A DNA stretch of 64,000 nt from Streptomyces guryensis. Lineage in GTDB: Bacteria; Actinomycetota; Actinomycetes; Streptomycetales; Streptomycetaceae. Position 1 is the first letter of the stretch, and the number at the start of each line of letters is the position of its first letter. The position numbers and the translations under genes are program-made. Location of the stretch: assembly GCF_021261325.1 (NCBI RefSeq), contig NZ_JAJSBI010000004.1:454435-518434 (forward strand), in the 5' to 3' direction. The notes under the pieces were generated by a model, which was not told the DNA's origin, made no database searches, and worked only from the letters and a program-made list of their open reading frames with translations. This document shows positions 19,301 through 27,572 of this stretch, piece after piece.

Positions 19301-20253
19301 GACGCCGCACCGGCCGGACCACGGCCGGCGGCACCCGCCGGACCTGCCGACCGCTCACCGGCGGCGGACCCACCGGCCCGCGCGCCGTCGCCCGCGAATC
19401 CCGGACCGGACGCCGGACCCACCGGCCTTCCACCAGCCGCACCCGCCGACGGCTCGCCGAACGTCCGCCCGGGGCCGACCGACGGGGCGCCGGTGCCGTG
19501 GCCGTGTGCCGGGGCGGCCAGCGCCTCCGGCTGCAGCAACTCCCCGTACAGGGACCTCAGTTCGTTCCCCGGGTCCGCTCCCAGCAGGTCTGCAAGTCGC
19601 CGCCGTACGTCCTCGAACGCGGCCAGTGCCTCCGCCGTGCGGCCCGCGTCGCGCAGGGCGCGCAGGCGCAGGGCCTGGAGGGGCTCGTCGAGGGGGTGGG
19701 TGTCGCACAGGGCGGTGAGTTCGGGCAGTGACTGCTCGGCGTGGCCCAGGGCGAGGGCGGCGGTGTGGCGGGTGCGCAGGGTGTCGAGGCGGCGGGTGTC
19801 CCAGCGGGCCGCCTCCGCGGTGCGGTCGGGGAGGTCGGCCAGGGCGGGCCCGCGCCACAGGCCGAGGGCGTCGTCGAGGACGACGGCCGCTTTGGCGGGG
19901 TCGCCGTCGGCCAACGCGCGCGTGCCCTCGCCGGTCAGCCGCTCGAAACGGTGCAGGTCGACGTCGTCGGGCCGGGCGGCGAGCCGGTAGCCGCCCTCGG
20001 CCGAGGCGACTGCGTCCGCACCGAGCGCCCTGCGCAGCCGGCCGACCAGCGCCTGCAGCGCACCCGACGCGTCGGCGGGCGGATCATCGCGCCACACCTC
20101 GTCGATGAGGACGCCGGCCTGCACGGTACGCCCGGCACGCAGGGCCAGCACGGTCAGCAGAGCACGCAGCCGCGCCCCGCCGACCGGGACGAGGGTGCCG
20201 TCGGGGCGGAGCGCCTGAGTGGTGCCGAGGATGCGATAGCGCACGGGGTCCAT
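16333..20253 (-). CDS. Large SARP-type regulator (BTAD + NB-ARC + TPR-like)
   Basis: 1306-aa transcriptional activator of the AfsR class. Order: OmpR-type winged helix (about 5-90, MDPVRYRILGTTQAL then LRALLTVLALRAGRTV), bacterial transcriptional activator domain (about 95-240), a Gly/Ala/Ser/Pro-rich linker of 36-residue repeats (266-442), an NB-ARC ATPase (about 475-760, P-loop GPGGAGKTR near 507, then LLIVLDNCEH-type Walker B), and a helical TPR-like C-terminus to 1306. Such proteins bind heptad direct repeats and integrate nucleotide signals. It starts 14 bp after the DUF6578-like gene, probably in one operon. The ABC exporter at 14468 is the nearest candidate target. Confidence 0.9.
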   Translation of the reverse strand: MDPVRYRILGTTQALRPDGTLVPVGGARLRALLTVLALRAGRTVQAGVLIDEVWRDDPPADASGALQALVGRLRRALGADAVASAEGGYRLAARPDDVDLHRFERLTGEGTRALADGDPAKAAVVLDDALGLWRGPALADLPDRTAEAARWDTRRLDTLRTRHTAALALGHAEQSLPELTALCDTHPLDEPLQALRLRALRDAGRTAEALAAFEDVRRRLADLLGADPGNELRSLYGELLQPEALAAPAHGHGTGAPSVGPGRTFGEPSAGAAGGRPVGPASGPGFAGDGARAGGSAAGERSAGPAGAAGRGPAGAASGSGLVADGVSAHGSAVGDSSAGLPGAAGRSSAGRSSGSGPAGDGVRADGAAVDESVAGRPGAAGRSPSGAASGPGLAADDRPVHGSAVGESSAGRPGAAGRSPAGPESGPGLVADGRSDRGAASAFPAASADLGLGPANPVAETPGSDTPASPPPGNLRARLTSFVGREADIEAIRGDLAAARLVTLLGPGGAGKTRLSQEAAEAVRYAARDGVWLAELAPVDDPDAVPEAVLTAVGARETVLYGAGAEAMRAAGAERHDDPVERLTEHCGRRRMLIVLDNCEHVVDAAARLVEELLERCPQLTVLATSREPLGVPGELLRPVEPLPEPVAMRLLADRGAAARAGFRVDEDPEACAEICRRLDGLPLAIELAAARLRMLTPRQIADRLDDRFRLLTSGSRTVLPRQQTLRAVVDWSWELLDEEEREVLRRLSVFAGGCDLAAAEAVCGPAALEALGSLVDKSLVVAAPSGDGGMRYRLLETVAEYAGEHLDETGRRPETERAHLTYYRELARTTDPLLRGPGQLAAIGLLEREYENLRTALRHAVAERDEQEGLCLILSLAWYWQMRDARIEARNWCAEVMALGPDPFTAPARRAEPVWQRCTDVAPPLSGELLAEARRGVHLAHLACMDTELAAWESPQAKEKLRTMTEVYEPGLPQTCRTPGLLWFYAVILTGSVDRLPGILDASIDTCRATPGMEWELAATLQMRANLLANRSDWAGDAQRDADESLEIYRRIGDLWGTAEALSARGEAHERIGEYAAAAADYEAAMERAERLGARAQVAVLGARLGSALLEAGETERGEQLLREVIERKDGSGNEAMPAARMFLAGRLAMVGRIAEAREQLRLLREEFRIATFVIFDAFILGSEAFVEAADGNYELALDKTRQALQRAGDPLSTAIAPHMRPFYLALAAIGLAGADGGSRARDAARCIGAARALLPASHVATSMEREVYARAERHARAALGDEAYEAAHAEGGSLSPEEAAALV
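18928..19458. repeat. 108-bp tandem repeats inside the SARP gene
   Basis: Five imperfect in-frame copies encode a 36-residue unit of the form GESSAGRPGAAGRSPAG... followed by SGPGLVADG...HGSAV; the first copy is 33 residues. They lie between the DNA-binding/BTAD part and the ATPase and would form a flexible disordered linker. Copy number is probably variable between strains. Confidence 0.85.
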
Positions 20254-20267
20254 TGTCTCCGGAGGCG

Positions 20268-20708
20268 TCAGAACGGGTCACGGGGTTCCGGTGGCGCGGC
20301 GCCCGGAACATCGAGGGCGACGAGGACACCGACCGCGTCCCGCCTACGGCTGCGGCCTCCCGGCCCAGTGGAGGGCTTGCCGCGCGTGAACCACTTCGGG
20401 CAGGTGTCGACGGGCTCCAGCGACCGCTCGCCGGGCACCGGTTCGAAGGTGCGCGAGCCCGGCCCGTTCTCCTCGTACACCTGGTGCACGACGTGGATGG
20501 CCTGGACCCGGCCCGTGGTGCTCGTCCCCCGCCCGCCGTGGTCTTCGACCCGGTGCAGCCCGGCGTATCGCGCCTCGTCCCAGCCCCAGGTCCGCACATC
20601 CTTCGGCGCCATGGGCGCGAGCCGCCAGCCCACCTCGTCGCCCACCGTGAACGGCGTGCCGCAGCACTCCATCTGCCAGCTCTCGTAGAACACCTGCCGC
20701 AGCCCCAT
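20268..20708 (-). CDS. Hypothetical protein, DUF6578-like
   Basis: 146-aa soluble protein with the motif VFYESWQMECCGTPF near the start, followed by a conserved GDEVGWRL strand. The pattern WQMECCG...F.VGD.V.W matches what I remember of the DUF6578 family in Streptomyces; function unknown. ATG 20708 (MGLRQVFYESW) was chosen because the conserved region starts right there. The gene precedes the SARP gene by 14 bp on the same strand, so it may be co-regulated with it. The 175 bp upstream (20709-20883) are AT-richer than their surroundings and separate it from the serine recombinase. Confidence 0.6.
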   Translation of the reverse strand: MGLRQVFYESWQMECCGTPFTVGDEVGWRLAPMAPKDVRTWGWDEARYAGLHRVEDHGGRGTSTTGRVQAIHVVHQVYEENGPGSRTFEPVPGERSLEPVDTCPKWFTRGKPSTGPGGRSRRRDAVGVLVALDVPGAAPPEPRDPF

Positions 20709-20883
20709 GCCCACAGCCTCCCGGAACCGACGGGCGACCGCGAGACGTTTTCGGCGCGCGCCGGGCCATTCTCGCTTTGCCCAGTGATCCTGAAGGACTT
20801 CCCCTTGCACACTGCCACGGCCCAGAGGGCTAATTTATAGAACTCTCAGCAGCTTAGATACACATAGGTTAGCCTCCGATTCC

Positions 20884-22287
20884 ATGAGAAGACCTCCGAG
20901 GGCACTCATCACCGTCCGGCTGACCGTCCAGACCGAATCGACGACCAGCCCTGAACGCCAGATCGACGAATGCAGGTCCTTCTGTGAGCTTCGCGGCTGG
21001 GAGGTCGTCGGAGTTGCCAGAGATCTCTCCGTCTCCGCCACCGCGGTGCCGCCATGGAAGCGTCCAGAACTGTCCCGGTGGCTCGACGACCGTGCCCCGG
21101 AATTCGACGTCATCGTCTTCTGGCGACTCGATCGATTCGTTCGCCGAGTCGGTGACCTGCACCAGATGATCGAGTGGGCTGAACGCCACGGGGGCAAGGG
21201 GCTGGTGTCTGCCACCGAACCGTTCGATCTCACAAGTCCGACGGGAAAGGCGACAGCCACCATGATCGCCACCTTCGCCCAGATGGAAGCGCACGCCGCC
21301 GCCGAGCGGGTCGCTTCATCGCGTGCACACCTGCTCACGTCCACACGATGGGGCGGCAGTTCACCACCTTTCGGCTATCGCACGTACGCGAGAGACGGCG
21401 CCCGCTACCTGGAGGTCAACCCGGAAACAGCCGACATCGTCCGGGAAGCCGCTGGACGCGTCATCGGCGGCGAACCGATCAATGCCATCTGCCGGGCCTT
21501 CGAAGAACGGGGGGTCCCTGCGCCCGCGGACACATACCAGCGCAACAAGTCAGGCAAGGACTTCGTCTGGTATCCCCGCACGCTGAAGGGAATCCTCACC
21601 TCCCCCACCCTGTTGGGCTGGAAGACACGCAGCGAGGATGTTCCCGGCAAGAAGTACAAGAGGCGCGTGCTGGTTCACGATCAGGACGGCCGTCCCATCC
21701 GTGTAGCCGAAGGCGTACTGGACCAGGGGGCCTTCGACCGCCTTCAGGACGCCCTGGCCGATTCCGCGTCTCCGCTCAGCCGACGTTCCGCAACACCCAG
21801 GACCCCACTCCTCAACGTGATCAAGTGTGGTGGGTGCGGCAAGAACCTTCAGCTGCACACGACCAGGAAACGACGCAACGACGGGACCTATCGGGTCACC
21901 GAAAAGATCCGCTGCCTTTCACGCGTCGGCTCCCCGGCCTGTCCCGGCTACGTGTTCCTGCCCAACGAGGAAATCATCGCCCCCGTCCTGGACATGCTGG
22001 TTCGTGCAATCGGAGATACGCCTGTCACCCGCCGTGAATACGTCCAACGAGCTGAGGCCAAAGACGGGTCGAGGTTTCCGTCATACGAAGCCCATGAGGA
22101 TCGATGGCAGTTCGTGCCACTCGGCACGACCATCGCCGAGCGGTGGCGGAGCATGGCGATCACAGAGATCGGCGAGGACTTGACCCACGCCGGCATCACG
22201 GTGAGATGTCACCCGCGAGAACACGGCGGCCATGTTCCGGAGATTCCCGAAGACTTCCAGAAACAGCTTGCCAAGTTTGTGGCGTAG
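20884..22287 (+). CDS. Large serine recombinase with Thr at the usual catalytic position
   Basis: 467-aa site-specific recombinase of the phage-integrase type. The N-terminal resolvase domain (about 8-150) has the TTSPERQ motif, VIFWRLDRFVRR (arginine cluster), and the TATMIATFAQMEAHAAAER helix. A recombinase domain (about 160-290) and a zinc-ribbon domain (CGGCGKNLQLH at about 318, second cysteines CLSRVGSPACPG) follow. In relatives the first strand reads R-L-S with Ser as the nucleophile; here it reads R-L-T at residue 14 (codon ACC). Codon use is less GC-rich than neighbours. No other phage or element genes are beside it, so it looks like a remnant of an integrated element. Confidence 0.88.
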   Translation: MRRPPRALITVRLTVQTESTTSPERQIDECRSFCELRGWEVVGVARDLSVSATAVPPWKRPELSRWLDDRAPEFDVIVFWRLDRFVRRVGDLHQMIEWAERHGGKGLVSATEPFDLTSPTGKATATMIATFAQMEAHAAAERVASSRAHLLTSTRWGGSSPPFGYRTYARDGARYLEVNPETADIVREAAGRVIGGEPINAICRAFEERGVPAPADTYQRNKSGKDFVWYPRTLKGILTSPTLLGWKTRSEDVPGKKYKRRVLVHDQDGRPIRVAEGVLDQGAFDRLQDALADSASPLSRRSATPRTPLLNVIKCGGCGKNLQLHTTRKRRNDGTYRVTEKIRCLSRVGSPACPGYVFLPNEEIIAPVLDMLVRAIGDTPVTRREYVQRAEAKDGSRFPSYEAHEDRWQFVPLGTTIAERWRSMAITEIGEDLTHAGITVRCHPREHGGHVPEIPEDFQKQLAKFVA

Positions 22288-22428
22288 TCGAGGTCCCACG
22301 ACGGATGGGCATTGGTCTCGCCAGTCTCCCTCCGGGGGAACTCACAGCCTCGCGAGACGTTGTCCCCATGTTCACCATTACGGTCGAAGCTCGTCCCGGA
22401 TCGGCCGCCACGTACCAGGAGCCCTGCC

Positions 22429-23226
22429 ATGACCACCACCTCGCGCGCGAGGGGCCAGCGGATCAGCCCCGTCTTCGTCGGAATCCTCGCCATAACAGCG
22501 GTCACGGGATGGGCCACCTGGACCGGCTTCGCCGAGCAGCCCGGTATAGCCGTGTTCCTGTTCGTGACGGCCGCGTGGATCGTCTCGCTCTGCCTACACG
22601 AGTACGCGCACGCCCGCACCGCCCTCCACAGCGGGGACATCACGGTCAGTTCAAAGGGCTATCTGAGCCTCAATCCTCTCGCCTATACGCACGCACTGCT
22701 GAGCATCGTGCTGCCCGTACTGTTCGTGATCATGGGCGGGATCGGGCTTCCGGGCGGCGCCGTGTTCATCGAGCGCAACCGCATCCAGGGCCGCTGGCGG
22801 CACAGTCTCATCTCGGCGGCCGGCCCGCTGACGAACGTCCTGTTCGCAGCGGTGTGCACCGCCCCGTTCTGGCTGCATGCGCTGGACGGCGTGCCGCGTG
22901 ACTTCCAGTTCGCGCTGGCCTTTCTCGCGCTGCTCCAGGTCACGGCCGCCATTCTGAACTTCCTGCCGGTGCCCGGCCTGGACGGCTACGGCGTCATCGA
23001 GCCCTGGCTGTCGTACAAGATCAAGCGGCAGGTGGAACCCTTCGCGCCGTTCGGCCTGCTGTTCGTCTTCGCGCTGCTGTGGGTGCCGTCGATCAACACC
23101 CAGTTCTTCGACGTGATCGACTCGATCCTGAGGAGCCTCGGGATCGGCGACTTCTCCACGTACTGCGGTCAGTCGCTCTACCGCTTCTGGCAGGGCACGA
23201 ACGAGTTCTGCTCGGTCAGCCCCTGA
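22429..23226 (+). CDS. Site-2 protease family membrane metalloprotease
   Basis: 265-aa integral membrane protein with about six helices. The zinc motif HEYAH (HExxH, residues about 61-65) sits in the second helix (LCLHEYAHARTALHSGD). The second metal site is the N-x-x-P-x-x-x-L-D-G segment NFLPVPGLDGYG (about 180). This is the S2P/M50 fold, which cleaves substrates within the membrane. Start ATG 22429 follows the RBS AGGAG. Its 3' end overlaps the convergent small membrane gene by 11 bp. Substrate unknown; related genes are often near anti-sigma pathways, but none is seen here. Confidence 0.85.
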   Translation: MTTTSRARGQRISPVFVGILAITAVTGWATWTGFAEQPGIAVFLFVTAAWIVSLCLHEYAHARTALHSGDITVSSKGYLSLNPLAYTHALLSIVLPVLFVIMGGIGLPGGAVFIERNRIQGRWRHSLISAAGPLTNVLFAAVCTAPFWLHALDGVPRDFQFALAFLALLQVTAAILNFLPVPGLDGYGVIEPWLSYKIKRQVEPFAPFGLLFVFALLWVPSINTQFFDVIDSILRSLGIGDFSTYCGQSLYRFWQGTNEFCSVSP

Positions 23227-23401
23227 CGGAGGACCCGCGCTCGGCCCGGCCCCGCTTGAAGTAGTACCAGCACATGTTGCTGGACAGCCCGGCCAGCAGC
23301 ACCCACACGACCCCCAGCCAGCTGCCCTGTGCGAAGGAGACCAGGGCCGCGGCCACGGCAAGCACACAGACGATCAGGGCATAGAGACCAAGGCGGGGCA
23401 T
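23216..23401 (-). CDS. Small two-helix membrane protein
   Basis: 61-aa protein with helices at about 5-24 (LYALIVCVLAVAAALVSFAQ) and 29-49 (LGVVWVLLAGLSSNMCWYY), ending in a basic tail. No family recognised. It starts 54 bp downstream of the F420 reductase gene on the same strand and is probably the second gene of that transcript. The membrane pattern and codon use support a real gene. Confidence 0.6.
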   Translation of the reverse strand: MPRLGLYALIVCVLAVAAALVSFAQGSWLGVVWVLLAGLSSNMCWYYFKRGRAERGSSVRG

Positions 23402-23455
23402 TTCAGTCGGCTCCTTCGGGGGACACTGCTACGGCGACCAGTGTCCCCCATGCGC

Positions 23456-24172
23456 TCATACGTCCGTGACGCGGAGCCCGGCGTGCGCCTTGTACCGCCG
23501 GTTCACCGAGATCAGGTTGGCGACCAGTGACTCGACCTGGTGGGCGTTGCGCAGCCGGCCGGCGAAGATGCCGCGCATGCCGGGGATGCGGCCGGCCAGC
23601 GCCTGCACGATCTCGACATCGGCGCGCTCCTCTCCCAGCACCATCACATCGGTGTCGATCTCGTCGATCTCGGGGTCCTGGAGCAGCACGGCCGACAGAT
23701 GGTGGAAGGCGGCGGCGACCCGGGAGTCCGGCAGCAGGGCGGCGGCCTGTTCCGCCGCGCTGCCCTCCTCCGGCTTGATCGCGTAGGCGCCCTTCTTGTC
23801 GAAGCCGAGCGGGTTGACGCAGTCGACGACGAGCTTGCCGGCCAGTTCCCCGCGCAGCGACTCCAGGGTCTTGCCGTGACCGTCCCACGGTACGGCGACG
23901 ATCACGACGTCGCTGCGGCGCGCGGCGTCGGCGTTGTCGGCGCCCTCGATGCCGTGCCCGAGCTCGTCCGCGGCGGCCTGGGCGCGCTCGGCGGCACGCG
24001 AGCCGATGATCACCTTCTGGCCGGCCCTGGCCAGCCGGTAGGCGAGGCCCTTGCCCTGCGGCCCGGTCCCGCCGAGGACGCCGACGACGAGCCCGGAGAC
24101 GTCGGGGAGGTCCCAGGGATCCTTGACGGGGGCCTTCGCGGGGGTCTGTGCAGCACTGTCGGTAGAGGTCAT
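23456..24172 (-). CDS. npdG: NADPH-dependent F420 reductase
   Basis: 238-aa Rossmann-fold enzyme that moves hydride between NADP(H) and coenzyme F420, supplying reduced F420 for secondary metabolism and redox defence. The dinucleotide motif VVGVLGGTGPQGKGLAYRLA (residues about 26-45), the GSRAAERAQ loop for the NADP phosphate, and VIVAVPWDGHGKTL are family marks. The N-terminal 20 residues (SAAQTPAKAPVKDPW) are a common actinobacterial extension. ATG 24172 is the first start in the frame. Confidence 0.9.
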   Translation of the reverse strand: MTSTDSAAQTPAKAPVKDPWDLPDVSGLVVGVLGGTGPQGKGLAYRLARAGQKVIIGSRAAERAQAAADELGHGIEGADNADAARRSDVVIVAVPWDGHGKTLESLRGELAGKLVVDCVNPLGFDKKGAYAIKPEEGSAAEQAAALLPDSRVAAAFHHLSAVLLQDPEIDEIDTDVMVLGEERADVEIVQALAGRIPGMRGIFAGRLRNAHQVESLVANLISVNRRYKAHAGLRVTDV

Positions 24173-24209
24173 GGGCCGACTTTACGTCCGCCCCGACCGG
24201 CCCCGACGG

Positions 24210-25264
24210 TCAGGTGAGCCGCGTCACGGGCAGCCGCCGCAGGACGATCCTCTCGTAGGCGACGAAGTCCCCGGTCTCGTAGAGGATTCCGACGGTCGAG
24301 GCGTCGATCCGGACGAGGTCGGAGTACGCGGCGGGCAGACCGTCCATCGTGTACACCGGGCGCCAGGTCGTGCCGTTGTCGGTGGAAGCGCGGACGGTCA
24401 TCAGGGCTCGGGCGTCGGGGCAGGCCGGGCCGGAGAAGAGCAGGACGTCCGGGTCGCGGAGCTGCGACAGGCTGCCCTCGCACACCAGGCCCTCGAGGCC
24501 GGGCTGGGGGCGGAAGGGGAGGCGCAGGGGCCTGCCGCCGTCCTCGGAGTGGGCGTCGGCGCGGTTGCCCGGAGACCGGGCGGGGTGGTGGGAAGATCCA
24601 GAGTCGTTGCGGGTGTTGAAGTAGACCCTGCCGTCGGGGAGTTCTGCGGCGGTGGTCTCGTTGGCGTTGATGCAGCCGTCGGTGTTGTCGTCGAGGTAGC
24701 CGATGGACCAGGTCTGTACTGGGGCTCGGTGCCGCGGTCGGGGCCGGTGGGCGGGAGGCTGTGGTTGGCGGGGACGACGATACGGCCGGTGCCGAGCTGG
24801 AGGGCGTGGCCGGGGGTGGTGGCGTACCAGCGCCAGCCCGCCTTCTTCACGGACTTGGTGATCTCGGCCGGCTCGGACCAGGTCAGGCCGTCGTCGTCGC
24901 TGTGCTGCACCCACACGGCGGCCGTCGGCGTCCTTCACCTTGCCGAGCCGGATCGTCTCCTCGGTCGCGGAAGCGGCGTTGCGGACGTGGACGAGGAGGA
25001 CACGGCCGGTGTCGAGGACCACCGGGCGGGGTTGCCGGCGAGGTCGGTGCCGTTGTTCGCGGCGACCTGGAGCGGGCCCCAGGTGCGGCCCCCGTCCGTG
25101 GAGCGCTTGAGCACGATGTCGATGTGCCCGTGGTCGCTCGCCGACTCGGCCCGGCCCTCGCAGAAGACGAGGAGGGTGCCCTTGGCGGTGACGACCACCG
25201 CCGGGATCCGGTAACTCGCGTATCCCTCACTGCCGGCACGGAAGGGAACGGTGGCTACTGTCAT
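24210..25264 (-). pseudogene. Exo-alpha-sialidase (GH33-like), three frameshifts
   Basis: Family marks: the RIP motif SYRIPAVVV near the N-terminus and three Asp boxes (STDGGRTW, SDDDGLTW, STDNGTTW). The coding frame changes at about 25022 (one base missing in a CCCGCCCGG run), about 24920 (one base extra in CCGCCG) and about 24716 (one base missing near CCCCAG). Corrected, it would give about 350 residues from ATG 25264 to TGA 24210, with no signal peptide visible. It would remove terminal sialic acids. The alternating single-base errors could be real decay or sequencing errors. Confidence 0.8.
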
Positions 25265-25343
25265 CCGCGCACTGTCCCCAGGACGGGCGAATTCACGGTG
25301 AACGCCGGGTCACAGGTGGCCGGCTGGTGCAGGATGCGCAGGC

Positions 25344-25946
25344 ATGGACGCCGTACGTGTCGCGTTGCTGCGTGAAGTGCTCGCCGGGACCGAGTGGTTG
25401 GGGACCGCGCGGCGGTTCGCAGGGGCGCTGCGCGGGTCGGTGGTGTCGCACGGCGGGGGGCTGCTGCTGGTGGGCACGCAGGAGTACGAGCCATGGCATC
25501 TGGCGGCCCATCTGGTGGACGAGGCCGCGTGGTCGGGGACACCGGAGCTGACGCCGACTCTCGTACGGCACGGCGCGTGCCCGTCGGATCCGGCGCATCT
25601 GGCGGTGGGGCTGGGCCGGTTGGCGGCGGCTCGGCGGGGCGAGACGCTGCTGGTGGTGTCGCCCGCCGGGGCGGACTGCCCGCTCCTGGAGCGCGTGCAC
25701 GACGTGCGGCGGGCCGGGGCGACAGTGCTGGTGCTCGGGCCCGGTGAGGGTGAGCTCGCCTCGATGGCCCATGAGTCGCTGGCCGTGCCGGAGGGGGCCG
25801 AGCTGGACCTGGACACCGTGCAGCACCTGGTCAGCGCGGCGGCCGGGGAGAATGCGCTGCCGGCGCCGCGGGGGAACCGGCGCTTGCGGGACCGTCTGTA
25901 CCGGCTGGCGGAGCAGCTGACTGCGCCGCCGCCTGCTCGCTGGTGA
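25344..25946 (+). CDS. Conserved actinobacterial hypothetical protein
   Basis: 200-aa soluble protein, alpha/beta pattern. Segment GETLLVVSPAGADCPLLERVHDVRRAGATVLVLGPG looks like a Rossmann/SIS-like strand-helix-strand unit, and WHLAAHLVDEAAW is distinctive, but I do not recognise a named family. ATG 25344 starts 79 bp from the divergent sialidase pseudogene. Codon use is strongly coding. Function unknown. Confidence 0.65.
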   Translation: MDAVRVALLREVLAGTEWLGTARRFAGALRGSVVSHGGGLLLVGTQEYEPWHLAAHLVDEAAWSGTPELTPTLVRHGACPSDPAHLAVGLGRLAAARRGETLLVVSPAGADCPLLERVHDVRRAGATVLVLGPGEGELASMAHESLAVPEGAELDLDTVQHLVSAAAGENALPAPRGNRRLRDRLYRLAEQLTAPPPARW

Positions 25947-25990
25947 TCTCCCGCCCTGGGCCCGCGGCGGAGCCGCTGATCGATGCAGCC

Positions 25991-26172
25991 GCCCCCGCCG
26001 CCCCTACCCGTCCCGTCCCTGGGGGCTGCCGCCCCCCAGACCCCCGCTTCGGCCTGAACGGCCTCGTCCTCAAACGCCGGACGGGCTGAAAATCAGCCCC
26101 TCCGGCGTTTGAGGAGCGGGGGTCCTGGGGCTGGCCCCCGGTACGGGACGGGCAGGGGCGGCGGGGGCGAAA
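25991..26172. repeat. Dispersed intergenic repeat, family 1, copy C: inverted pair
   Basis: Two copies head to head. The left copy runs 25991-26090 and ends CTCAAACGCCGGACGGGCTG; the right copy is its approximate reverse complement (starts CAGCCCCTCCGGCGTTTGAG, ends GGCGGCGGGGGCG). The centre is near 26092. The 180-bp structure fills most of the 268-bp gap 25947-26214 and could form one long hairpin. Confidence 0.85.
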
Positions 26173-26214
26173 AGCGGTTGCCCGTGGCGGGCGCCCCGCC
26201 GACCATGGCGTTTC

Positions 26215-27572
26215 GTGACCACCGACGACGCCTCCGAACCGCCCCCCTCCCGCCTACGCGCCCTCCTCCCCGATCTCGCCCCCTGGCGGGCCTCCGTCGA
26301 CTTCCGGCGGCTGTGGGTGTCGGGGACGGTGTCGAACTTCGGGAGTTTTCTGACGTTCGTCGCGTTGCCTGTGCAGTTGAAGGAGCTCACCGGGTCGGCG
26401 GCGGCGGTCGGTGCCATCGGGGCCGTGGAGCTGCTGCCGCTGCTCGTGTTCGGGCTGTACGGGGGCGCCCTCGCCGACGCCCTGGACAAGCGGAAGCTGA
26501 TCGTGTGGACGGAGGCCGGGCAAGGGATGCTCAGCGGGGTGCTGCTGGCCAATGCCCTGCTCCCGCGCCCCGCCGTCTGGCCGCTGTACGTCGTCGCCGC
26601 CCTGTCCTCCGCGCTCGTCTCGGTCCAGCGTCCGGCGATCGACTCGCTCTGGCCGCGGATCGTGGCCCACGAGCACATGCCCGCCGCCGGCGCGCTGAAC
26701 TCCCTGCGCTGGACGGTCGGCGGTGTCGCGGGCCCGGCCGTGGCGGGCGTGGTCGTCGCGTACGCGGGGCTCGGCTGGGCGTACGGCGCGGATCTCGCGA
26801 CCTTCGTCGTCTCCGTGGTCCTCATCGTCCGTATCGCCGCCTCGCCCGCCTCGTACGAGGCCGCGAAGCCGTCGCTCAAGGCGATCGCGGAGGGCGCCCG
26901 TTACGCCTGGAGCCGCAAGGAACTCCTCGGTACCTACGCCGTCGACCTCGCCGCGATGTTCCTGGCGATGCCGCTCGCCGTACTGCCCTTCCTCGCCGAC
27001 GAGTTGGACGCGAACTGGGCGCTGGGACATGGGGGTCCCCCCACGCCCTTAAGGCAGTGGGGGAGTACGCGACGGTCCCGTTCGGGTCGATGCTGGTGGG
27101 CCTGACCGGCGGCTGGACCTCACGCGTGCACCGGCACGGGCGGATGGTGGTCCTGTCGGCCGCGCTGTGGGGCCTCGCCGTCGCGGCCGCCGGCGTCGTC
27201 GGCAACGTATGGCTCGTGCTGCTGTTCCTGACCGTGGCCGGCGGCTGCGACATGGTCAGCGGGATCTTCCGCGGGGCCATGTGGAACCAGACGATCCCGG
27301 ACGAGCTGCGCGGCCGTCTCGCCGGGATCGAGCTGCTGTCGTACTCGGTCGGGCCGACCGTCGGCCAGGTCCGCTCCGGCGGTCTCGCCGCGTGGTGGGG
27401 AGTGCGGGCGTCCGTCTGGTCTGGCGGACTGCTGTGCGCGGGCGCGGTGGGGCTGCTGGCGCTGTGCCTGCCGAGGCTGATGACGTACGACGTGCGCACG
27501 AACGAGCACGCGGTGCGGCTGCGCGACCAGCGGACGGCAGCCGCACCGGCGCACACGACGGCGCCGGCCTGA
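26215..27572 (+). pseudogene. MFS transporter gene interrupted by a palindromic element
   Basis: Two halves of a 12-helix major facilitator protein (MFS_3-like; GNFGSFLTF-type helix 1, ALADALDKRKLIVWTE motif-A loop). Codons are in one frame from GTG 26215 to about 27027 (ending ELDANWALG) and in another from 27066 (YATVPFGSMLVGL) to the stop at 27570. Between them lie 38 bp that form a GC-rich palindrome and are not coding. Removing this insert and restoring about two codons joins the halves. The protein as read would stop at 27105 after about 270 native residues, so the transporter is probably inactive. Confidence 0.8.
27028..27065. repeat. Palindromic REP-like insertion element
   Basis: Core GGGGGTCCCCCCAC, then GCCCTTAAGGC and AGTGGGGGAG. 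CCCCCAC-GCC pairs with GGC-a-GTGGGGG around CTTAA. GGGGGTCCCCC/GTGGGGGAG palindromes are a recurrent intergenic element in Streptomyces as I know them; here the copy is inside a coding region and shifts the frame. Confidence 0.75.

Noticed and set aside
20830..22355. GAACTCTCAGC (near 20838) and GAACTCACAGC (near 22339) as attL/attR of the serine recombinase
   Set aside because: Ten of eleven bases agree but the match is short, without the flanking dyad symmetry expected of serine integrase sites, and can arise by chance.
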